This document shows positions 6,403-12,997 of a stretch of 15,503 nucleotides of DNA, piece after piece. A program made the translations under genes and the position numbers. The stretch's first letter is position 1, and the number at the start of each line of letters is the position of its first letter. The DNA is from CAYLKS01 sp964384205 [NCBI: uncultured bacterium] (lineage in GTDB: Bacteria; JAGOEH01), in contig CAYLKS010000066.1 in NCBI GenBank assembly GCA_964384205.1, positions 1 to 15,503 on the forward strand. Reading direction: 5' to 3'. Below the pieces are notes generated by a model, which worked only from the letters and a program-made list of their open reading frames with translations, was not told the origin of the DNA and made no database searches.

Positions 6403-7971
6403 TTAGAAGAAATAATAGGAATATCTTATTAAAATTATTTGTTCTTTTTTAATTATGTTGCTTATATTTTTATCTTGTTTAATTCGTATAGTGTAATCTA
6501 AAGAGATATTATTTAATAGTCTTAAGTTAATAATATTTTCCAATTCATACGCACGTTTTTTGCCAGCACTGAAAGGATATATCATATCAAATTCTGTTAT
6601 AATGTAAACATTATTAAATGGGTATATTTGAGAAAAATAACTTAATTCATAGCCCGTCAGTTGAGAATTTGATAGTTGTTTATAAACTGAGTCCTTTTTT
6701 TCATCTATTAATGATAAAACATCATTGTTATATGTTTGCCTGAATCCAAAACCTGTTCTTATATTAAAGGTATATTTTATTGATGGGCTGAATGTAAAGT
6801 TTAAGCCGATGCCTTCTTTGATATCTAATGGAAAGAAGGGAGGTGATATACGAACTTTTTCTTTATAGGGGAAGATATTATATTTTGTAGAATCTTTTTG
6901 ATAAACGGTAATATTCGTTGGTGAATCATAGTATTTGTATGAGGCGAATATTTTAGTTGTGAGATTCAATCTTGAATAGATACCAAAAGGTTTATATATT
7001 TTTAGCACAAATATATTTTTGGTTTCCATATTATCAATAAAGGTTCTGATCGATTCTGAACCTTGCTTATTCCATCCTTCTTCAAAATTATTTCTAGTAT
7101 AGAAGTAATATAATCTATTATCATATTTAGCGGTAAATTCAAGCTGTGTTGAAAAGGAATAGTTTGTATTGTTTTGTTTTGACGATAAGTCATTAGAATT
7201 TGACAAATTGAAATTACCATGGATGCCACCAAACAATCTCCAATTTTTTACTTTACGTTCAGTATATTCCTGTCGAATAATTCCTGAAGCTAAAAAATGC
7301 CTTGATGTATTATCTAATACAATCATATAAGGAAGATAATGTCCTGGCAGTATAGTAAAGGTGGAAAAATCTATTTCAGTATTTATATTTGAGCCTGATT
7401 TTACCAGTTTATATACACCAGCAGGTAGATAGTAGGTACTTATTTTATCTAAGTTTTCAAAATCTTCACTGCTTATTGTTAATACTTTTTGAGGAATATC
7501 GGAAGATAATATAAATATGTCAAAATTTTCTCTTATGAAATTTCTGTTTTCGTCCTGTACTTTAAAAGAAATTGCTCCCCAGTTGGGCATTAAAATAGAG
7601 TATTCTTCTTTTTTTATTTTTATTTTTTGTGTGATTTGTAGTTCTCCGGAACCTGTTTGGACAAGATATTCTCCGGGAGGCAGGATATATGTTTTAAAAG
7701 TTTTGGCATTATCGTATAGTAATTTTTTTTTATTATCTTTTAGGGAAAAAATTTTGAAACCGGGTTCTATATTTGATGAAGACATAGTAGGAATAAATAG
7801 CCCCCCTAAATTTTTAGGTAGAAGAGTTCCTTCTTTTTGTAGTTGGATTTCTGGAGGATCTGCATCCCATGTTTTAACACCATTATTCATAAAATTAAAA
7901 AAATTTTGTGAGTATATGGGCAAAATTAGGATTGATAATATAATATTACTTATTAGTACTATCTTTTTCAC
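6403..7971 (-). CDS. Predicted outer-membrane beta-barrel protein of the lipid-transport operon, family not recognised
   Basis: I do not recognise a named family. Numbered from the GTG at 7971 (522 residues), a basic start and hydrophobic stretch (KKIVLISNIILSILILPIYS) form a signal peptide. Residues about 70-210 contain two similar beta-rich modules with matching turns, LPPGEYLVQTGSG (97-109) and LPAGVYKLVKSGS (182-194), resembling PEGA-like or transthyretin-like surface domains. From about residue 245 to the end there are alternating polar and aromatic strands, and the last residues are RYSYYFF. A terminal Phe is the usual signal for outer-membrane barrel assembly. A TTG at 7986 would extend it by five residues, but the GTG gives a standard signal peptide. 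The GTG overlaps the lipoprotein gene by 26 bases. Sitting between the MCE/lipoprotein genes and the permease, it is a candidate outer-membrane partner of the transporter. Confidence 0.72.
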   Translation of the reverse strand: MKKIVLISNIILSILILPIYSQNFFNFMNNGVKTWDADPPEIQLQKEGTLLPKNLGGLFIPTMSSSNIEPGFKIFSLKDNKKKLLYDNAKTFKTYILPPGEYLVQTGSGELQITQKIKIKKEEYSILMPNWGAISFKVQDENRNFIRENFDIFILSSDIPQKVLTISSEDFENLDKISTYYLPAGVYKLVKSGSNINTEIDFSTFTILPGHYLPYMIVLDNTSRHFLASGIIRQEYTERKVKNWRLFGGIHGNFNLSNSNDLSSKQNNTNYSFSTQLEFTAKYDNRLYYFYTRNNFEEGWNKQGSESIRTFIDNMETKNIFVLKIYKPFGIYSRLNLTTKIFASYKYYDSPTNITVYQKDSTKYNIFPYKEKVRISPPFFPLDIKEGIGLNFTFSPSIKYTFNIRTGFGFRQTYNNDVLSLIDEKKDSVYKQLSNSQLTGYELSYFSQIYPFNNVYIITEFDMIYPFSAGKKRAYELENIINLRLLNNISLDYTIRIKQDKNISNIIKKEQIILIRYSYYFF

Positions 7972-8593
7972 AGTAATAATCCACAATTTTTTTTATGAAA
8001 TTGTTTGTTTCTTCTTTTACAATATTTGCGATTTGAAGGACAAAATAATTTATATCATCTTTATAAATGTCTTTTGTTTTGTCAAATGAATATTCTAAAA
8101 GAGGGTCTATATGCTCGAAGTCATATAGTTGTAATTTCATAGCAAGATGAGCTGAAGAATAAAATATTTTTTGATCCTCTGATTTGTAATAGTATTGTTC
8201 AATCGATAGTATTTCGCCTCTTATTTCAAGATCTGGATTTTCTTTTATGAACTCCGTAGCTACTTTATTGAATATTTTTGAATTTCTAATTTGACGATAT
8301 ATTAAGTCTGTTAGATTTTCATCTGGTCTTAATGCCCAAAGATTATATCTATAGAAATTAAGCTCAGTTGTGCTATAACGAACAACAATATTTTTTCTGT
8401 CGTATATCCGTGGAATTTTGAGAGGTGTGATTATAACTTTGTAATTCAATGGAAATGTAGCAGTTGAACAAGCGGCTATGAAATTCGTATCTGGCTCTGT
8501 ATTATAATCTATAACATAGTATCTACGCTCTGGGATTTGTTGAGAACATGATATGTATATAATTAGCAGGATTAGAATAAATTTTGTTTTCAT
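7946..8593 (-). CDS. ABC-type transport auxiliary lipoprotein (PqiC/YmbA-like)
   Basis: This 215-residue protein begins with a short signal peptide ending YISC, so Cys16 is the probable lipidation site, although Tyr at -3 is not ideal for a lipobox. The mature part resembles the ABC transport auxiliary component family (PqiC type). RYYVID is followed by a strand with PLKIPRIYDRKNIVVRYS (57-74), then LWALRPDENLTDLIYRQI (85-102), the conserved Tyr-Asp-Arg and Trp positions of that family. Members are periplasmic lipoproteins encoded with MCE proteins, and PqiC works with PqiB in bridging inner and outer membranes. The start follows mlaD by 11 bases with a modest AAGGGA ribosome site. Its 3' end overlaps the next gene. 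There is no MlaA or MlaC gene here, so this protein probably belongs to the periplasmic or outer-membrane side of the transporter. Confidence 0.78.
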   Translation of the reverse strand: MKTKFILILLIIYISCSQQIPERRYYVIDYNTEPDTNFIAACSTATFPLNYKVIITPLKIPRIYDRKNIVVRYSTTELNFYRYNLWALRPDENLTDLIYRQIRNSKIFNKVATEFIKENPDLEIRGEILSIEQYYYKSEDQKIFYSSAHLAMKLQLYDFEHIDPLLEYSFDKTKDIYKDDINYFVLQIANIVKEETNNFIKKIVDYYCEKDSTNK

Positions 8594-8604
8594 GATAGTC
8601 CCTT

Positions 8605-9585
8605 CTATTTTGGATTTTTTATTTCAGGTAACTTCCCGCCTCTTATTAATATTGAAGGGTCTTCACTTATTAATCTTGAAAATTCATTTAAATTTTCAGA
8701 AGTCTCTTTTAGAATTAATAAGGTTCTTATTAAATCTGTTCTGCTTTTTGTGAGAGTATTATTAAAGGTTGTCATAGTTAGAGAAGATGTTATAAGTAAT
8801 TTATTAAGATTAAACAAAATAGAATCAATTTTTCTATTATTTAATTTTTGAGATAATTCATAATAGTTTGATACCATATTATCAAATTCTTTTGATTGTA
8901 GAGTTTGGTTAATTTTTTTTATTACTAATTTTAATTCTTCTGTAGTTGAAGATATATTGTTCATAGCAGTATTTGTTTTTAGAACAATGTCGTTTATTAG
9001 GTTTTGATTTTTTGAAAGTAACTCATTACTTTTTTTGAATGTGCTATCCATGTTTACCAGAAGTTCAGCAAGTTTTTGTTGATTTTGGGCAGATGTTATT
9101 TCATTTAGATTATTTATTAGAATTTCTATTTTGTTCATTATTATTTCTGCCTTCCCGGTTATTACATCAATACCAGATATGCCAGATGGTATAAAACTAT
9201 TAGGTTTTAGTCGTTTTGCTGTATTGGAACCTCCTCTTATTTCAATAATTTTTAGCCCTGTTATCCCTAATGTTGATATTATAGCTTTTGAATCTTCCAC
9301 AATAGGAGTATTTCTTTTTACAGAAATTTTTATAATTATAGCATTGATGTCTTCCGGGTCTATATAAATATCTTCTACTCTTCCAATTCGAATGCCATTG
9401 TATTTTACAGAAGCTCCAACTTCAAGGCCGGCTATTGATATGTTTTTATATCTTATAAAATATATATCAGATTTTTTTAATAATTTACTACCTGTTATAA
9501 TTATTAAAGATATTATTAATATAGAGGAGGTTATTATAATAAAAGCTGTTAATCTAATTTTTTGAGATTTTGTAATATCAGTCAT
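8605..9585 (-). CDS. mlaD: MlaD/MCE-family lipid-binding protein
   Basis: This is the substrate-binding, membrane-anchored component that forms a ring (MCE hexamer) carrying lipids between membranes. Numbered from the ATG at 9585 (326 residues), one transmembrane helix spans about 11-32. The MCE domain follows at about 38-120, with a YKNISIAGLEVGASVKYNGI strand pair (46-65) and the pore-loop region around TLGITGLKIIEIRGGS (105-120). Residues about 145-300 are predicted helical and polar and would extend into the periplasm. The C-terminal SEDPSILIRGG matches the end of long MCE proteins. It is longer than E. coli MlaD because of this helical tail. A TTG directly before the ATG is an alternative start. 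The ATG overlaps the PilZ gene's stop by eight bases, which indicates coupling. Confidence 0.93.
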   Translation of the reverse strand: MTDITKSQKIRLTAFIIITSSILIISLIIITGSKLLKKSDIYFIRYKNISIAGLEVGASVKYNGIRIGRVEDIYIDPEDINAIIIKISVKRNTPIVEDSKAIISTLGITGLKIIEIRGGSNTAKRLKPNSFIPSGISGIDVITGKAEIIMNKIEILINNLNEITSAQNQQKLAELLVNMDSTFKKSNELLSKNQNLINDIVLKTNTAMNNISSTTEELKLVIKKINQTLQSKEFDNMVSNYYELSQKLNNRKIDSILFNLNKLLITSSLTMTTFNNTLTKSRTDLIRTLLILKETSENLNEFSRLISEDPSILIRGGKLPEIKNPK

Positions 9586-9922
9586 CAAAGCCCAAATATG
9601 TTATTAATTTTTTTATTTTGAATAACTCATCATCTGATATAGATATAATTTTACAGCCCGTACCTATGATATCTGGATTTTTGTCAGGTTCACTCCATAA
9701 TGTTAGTATTTGTAAAGAGATATATTCTCCATCAAATAGATCATTATCAGGTAGTTTTATTTTTATATCTAAAATTTTATTGACTTCTTGGTTTGCTTCA
9801 GAGAGTATTAACAAACCTTTTTCTGTTATATCGCCTAATTTACCTATAGTTTTTCCTGTTTCTTTATCTATAATATCAAGATAATATAGAAGGTGTCTTC
9901 TTTTTAGTTCTCTTTTGTTCAT
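9578..9922 (-). CDS. Small PilZ-domain protein (probable c-di-GMP sensor)
   Basis: This 114-residue single-domain protein carries both halves of the PilZ c-di-GMP site: RELKR (4-8, R-x3-R) and DITEKG (31-36, normally D/N-x-S-x-x-G). Thr33 replaces the usual Ser. The remaining sequence fits the small PilZ beta-barrel plus a C-terminal helix. No catalytic or membrane domain is attached, so it would act by binding a partner. The ATG lies four bases after the mpl stop codon, with a GGGAG ribosome site inside the end of mpl, and its own end overlaps mlaD. This tight placement suggests it acts on the envelope or lipid-transport products of the operon. The family is confident, c-di-GMP binding is likely, and the partner is unknown. 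Confidence 0.82.
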   Translation of the reverse strand: MNKRELKRRHLLYYLDIIDKETGKTIGKLGDITEKGLLILSEANQEVNKILDIKIKLPDNDLFDGEYISLQILTLWSEPDKNPDIIGTGCKIISISDDELFKIKKLITYLGFDD

Positions 9923-9925
9923 AGG

Positions 9926-11326
9926 TTATTCTCCCTCTTTAAAAAATTTTAATAAAAGCTCTTTTATTTCATTCAAGCTTCCACTACTAGAAATTAATAT
10001 AATTTGTTTTTTTTCATTTAACAAGTCAGGTTTTAAATTATTAAATAAATTGACAAAATTGTCAAAATATCTAAATCTTTCTTTTGAAAAATGATTTTCT
10101 AACTCTTTGAGATTTAATTTTTCATTATCAGGGAGTTTATAATATCTTGGGTTTAATATGAAATTAATTTTTTCTGCTTTTTGAAAACATATTTTATATT
10201 GTTCGAGATGTATGTTTCTATATGAAGTATTATTGGATAGATGTTGACAGTATATTAGTTCATAATCAGGATATTTATTTTTAACTGTTTCTATTGTATA
10301 TTTTATTGCAGTTGGATGATGGGCAAAGTCTTCAATTAGAATTTTATTATTTTGGTTGAATAAAATATTTAGTCTTCTGACGACTCCTGAAAAATTTTGT
10401 ATAGCCTCAACTATTATATTAGAGGGGATACGGTAATGGTATGCAGTAAGAAAAGATGCGGCAGCATTTAGTATGTTATGTTTGCCGTTGATTTTCATTT
10501 TTATATAATATTCATTTCCTTTGAATTTGAATATAGCATTTTCCATATTATTTTTTAATCCCTGGTAGGATATTATTAAGTCATTTTTTTCAGATTCTCC
10601 AAATGATAATTTTTTGCAATATAATTCTTTAAGCACTGGTGGGATGTTTTTATCATCTCCATTATAGATAATCAAACCTTTTGTAGGAAGGGTCCTCACC
10701 AGATGATAGAAGCTTTTTTGAATATCTTCTAATGTATTAAAGATATCAGCATGATCAAATTCAATATTATTTATTATAAGGGTATCTGGAAGATAATGGA
10801 TAAATTTGGATCTTTTGTCAAAGAAGGCAGTATCATATTCGTCGCCTTCTATTATAAAATATTTACTTTTAGGTGTAAATCTTGCAGATGTTTTAAAATC
10901 CAATGGAATACCACCAATTAAAAAGGAGAATTTTTTTTGGGCATATTCAAATATATAAGAGATTAATGAAGTTGTTGTAGTTTTTCCATGAGTTCCTGTG
11001 ATAACAATGTTTTTTGTTTCCCATAGGAAAAAATGCCTGAGAGCTTCTGGAAGTGAATAGAATCGAATTTTATTATTTAAAATATATTCTAATTCTGGAT
11101 TTCTTCTAACGATAGCATTGCCGATTATTACTATATCAGGATTTATTTTTTTTATATTCTCTTCGATAAAGCCATTGAGCAGAATAAGGTTATTTTCTTT
11201 CAGTAAATCATATATTGGCGGATAAAAATTTTTATCGGAACCAAATACATCATGCCCTTTTTGTTTTAGTAATATTGCCAGAGAACCTGTTGCTGTTCCA
11301 CATATACCTAATATATAAATTTTCAT
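9926..11326 (-). CDS. mpl: UDP-N-acetylmuramate:L-alanyl-gamma-D-glutamyl-meso-diaminopimelate ligase (Mpl)
   Basis: Mpl is a cytoplasmic Mur-ligase paralogue that joins recycled murein tripeptide to UDP-MurNAc with ATP, bypassing MurC, MurD and MurE. The 466 residues follow the family layout. The nucleotide-sugar domain opens KIYILGICGTATGSLA (2-17) with GNAIVRRNPELE (69-80). The ATP P-loop is GTHGKTTTT (111-119). The Mpl-type block EGDEYDTAFFDKRSKF (160-175) is followed by NNIEFDHADIF (186-196). GKHNILN (281-287) and EDFAHHPTA (332-340) lie in the central and C-terminal domains. The first-domain and EYDTAFFDKRSKF motifs separate it from MurC. The ATG has an AAGGAA ribosome site and lies 11 bases after the RelA-like gene. 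Its presence implies diaminopimelate-type peptidoglycan recycling in a Gram-negative cell. Confidence 0.94.
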   Translation of the reverse strand: MKIYILGICGTATGSLAILLKQKGHDVFGSDKNFYPPIYDLLKENNLILLNGFIEENIKKINPDIVIIGNAIVRRNPELEYILNNKIRFYSLPEALRHFFLWETKNIVITGTHGKTTTTSLISYIFEYAQKKFSFLIGGIPLDFKTSARFTPKSKYFIIEGDEYDTAFFDKRSKFIHYLPDTLIINNIEFDHADIFNTLEDIQKSFYHLVRTLPTKGLIIYNGDDKNIPPVLKELYCKKLSFGESEKNDLIISYQGLKNNMENAIFKFKGNEYYIKMKINGKHNILNAAASFLTAYHYRIPSNIIVEAIQNFSGVVRRLNILFNQNNKILIEDFAHHPTAIKYTIETVKNKYPDYELIYCQHLSNNTSYRNIHLEQYKICFQKAEKINFILNPRYYKLPDNEKLNLKELENHFSKERFRYFDNFVNLFNNLKPDLLNEKKQIILISSSGSLNEIKELLLKFFKEGE

Positions 11327-11337
11327 AATTTATTCCT

Positions 11338-12834
11338 TTAAGATATATATTTTGCTAAAAATTGTTCTTTTACTTTTAGAAGATATTTTTCATAAATTTC
11401 TTTTGGAAAGAGTTTGTATAGGGATGAACTAAGTACTTGATGTTTTTTTAATGTATCATGATCTGTAATACTTCCTTTACATTTTGATAGTAGATAAGAA
11501 TTAATATCCTGGATTTGTATTTCTACTTGCAAATCAAAAGGTTTATTTAGATATTTTTCTTTTATTGATTTTAATTTGTTTAGATTTTTATATTTTTCTT
11601 CAAGATGCTTATCCAGGAAGGAAAATCTTTTTTTATCTTCAAGTTCTCTTAATGTTTTTTCTATTATTTTTATATCTTTTTTATGTTGTTTGATTTGTTT
11701 TTCAATTACTTCAAGACGTTCATGAGGAAATGTTATGTCGTATATAGCTTTCCATATTTTAAAATATTCCCCATTGTTAGAGCTATAGAATTCAGATATA
11801 GGAGCTTTTTGGATTCTCTTTTCTTCTTTTCTTGTATTTGTTCCTCCTAAAAAAGTTTCTATTTCTCCCATTAAATTTAATAATTCATTTTCATTGAGAA
11901 CCACAAAAGTGACTCCATATAAATCAAATATATCAGCAGGGAACGCAAGGTTTTTTCTTACAATTTTTTCTACAACAGAAGTATAATCTTCGGTTTTAGT
12001 GGTATTATTCAGGTTTTTTGCTCTGGTGATAAATTTTAATATAGCATTATTATCTTTGGTCAATAATAGATTGAATTCTTCTTTTTGCATTGGATATATT
12101 ATTTTACCCTTGTGTTCTCGTTCTTTTACATCTTTTGAATATTTTGTCAAAGCTTCATCTTTATTGTCGTAGTGGGCTAATTTGTCATTGGCATCCATCC
12201 AGTAGTAAGTTATTGTTGTTTTACCCACATTTCTTATTTGTAGCTGAGTTTGAAATAAATTTGTTATATATTCTAAGAATTTTTTTGATTTTTGAAATTT
12301 TAAAGTATTCTTAATTCTGGACAGTAGAAAGGTAAGTCCTATTTTTCTTGTAATTTCGTATTTTGTTTTTTCATCGGGTGCTTCTTTGTAAATTTTTATT
12401 AATTCTATAATATTATTGGTATTTTTGATTAATTGAGATTCTTCTAATACTGATTCCACAAAAGATGGTAATTCTGCTCTTTTGAGAATGTTATGAAGTA
12501 CATAGCTAGCACAGTTTGCTAATTGTTGAAATTTTTTTAGGTTTTCATCAAGAGATTTATATAAGTAAATAGGATTGAATTTTACATTTAAGTACAGGTT
12601 AATTTTATTAAGAAATTCTTCTTTTGATATGTCTTTTTTGGTTAATTCTAAAAAATGATATTTATTTTCTTTAGAGTCAATAATAGAAGGGTCAAAATAT
12701 GGATAGTTTTTTCTAAATATTTCTATATCATCTGGGATTTCTTTGTATAAGAGCGCACAATACATTATAACATTTATATCATTTACAGGTATAGAAATTT
12801 TATTATCGTTTATAGGAAATCTTTCTAAAATCAT
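11338..12834 (-). CDS. Divergent RelA/SpoT-synthetase-fold protein, function unknown
   Basis: This 498-residue protein has no clear named family. Its second half aligns by eye with the (p)ppGpp synthetase fold of RelA/SpoT. SVVEKIVRKNLAFPADIFDL (286-305) parallels the helix and first acidic motif of RelA. GVTFVV (307-312) is the following strand, and PFDLQVEIQIQDI (432-444) parallels the EVQIRT motif. H459 and H465 lie where synthetases have a conserved His region. Acidic positions D301, D304 and E438 are kept. The usual Arg residues of the A-x-R and QIRT motifs are Thr309 and Gln442, so activity may differ or be lost. A charged probable coiled coil (about 373-425) is inserted between the motifs. 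The N-terminal 260 residues are unassigned and show no HD hydrolase motif. It is the first gene of the operon, with a predicted leaderless start. Fold assignment is moderate and function is unknown. Confidence 0.6.
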   Translation of the reverse strand: MILERFPINDNKISIPVNDINVIMYCALLYKEIPDDIEIFRKNYPYFDPSIIDSKENKYHFLELTKKDISKEEFLNKINLYLNVKFNPIYLYKSLDENLKKFQQLANCASYVLHNILKRAELPSFVESVLEESQLIKNTNNIIELIKIYKEAPDEKTKYEITRKIGLTFLLSRIKNTLKFQKSKKFLEYITNLFQTQLQIRNVGKTTITYYWMDANDKLAHYDNKDEALTKYSKDVKEREHKGKIIYPMQKEEFNLLLTKDNNAILKFITRAKNLNNTTKTEDYTSVVEKIVRKNLAFPADIFDLYGVTFVVLNENELLNLMGEIETFLGGTNTRKEEKRIQKAPISEFYSSNNGEYFKIWKAIYDITFPHERLEVIEKQIKQHKKDIKIIEKTLRELEDKKRFSFLDKHLEEKYKNLNKLKSIKEKYLNKPFDLQVEIQIQDINSYLLSKCKGSITDHDTLKKHQVLSSSLYKLFPKEIYEKYLLKVKEQFLAKYIS

Positions 12835-12840
12835 ATTGTT

Positions 12841-12869
12841 ATAATAATTCTCAAATTTGTTATTGTCAA
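12841..12869 (-). promoter_or_regulatory. Near-consensus promoter of the nine-gene operon, predicted leaderless start
   Basis: On the minus strand, TTGACA (12864-12869), a 17-base spacer and TATTAT (12841-12846) precede the ATG at 12834 by only six bases. The spacing to the ATG is identical to that of the glycosyltransferase promoter at 1543-1571. The first gene would be translated from a leaderless or nearly leaderless mRNA. No ribosome site is present. No other promoter of this quality was noticed inside the operon. Confidence 0.75.
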
Positions 12870-12948
12870 GTTAGATTTTTGAATAGATTTTAAAAGAGTT
12901 TATTAAATATTTTTAAATAGCAATTATTTTATTTATTATATTGACAAT

Positions 12949-12976
12949 TTGATATTTTTATATTTTTTTTTATAAA
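12949..12976 (+). promoter_or_regulatory. Probable promoter of ftcD
   Basis: TTGATA (12949-12954), a 16-base spacer and TATAAA (12971-12976) would start transcription near 12983, just before the AGGAGG ribosome site (12984-12989). A TTGACA at 12941-12946 has no well-spaced -10 box. The two outward promoters for the operon and for ftcD share this 163-base gap. Confidence 0.5.
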
Positions 12977-12997
12977 ACTTAAAAGGAGGATTTATAT

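Noticed and set aside
7517-8089. Plus-strand open frame of about 190 codons opposite the outer-membrane and lipoprotein genes
   Set aside because: It is antisense to two well-supported genes, has no ribosome site and its translation resembles no protein family. Long antisense frames are expected in this AT-rich DNA.
10050-10067. Inverted TTGACA/TGTCAA pair that could be read as divergent promoters
   Set aside because: It lies inside the mpl coding sequence with no properly spaced -10 boxes and no gene start nearby.
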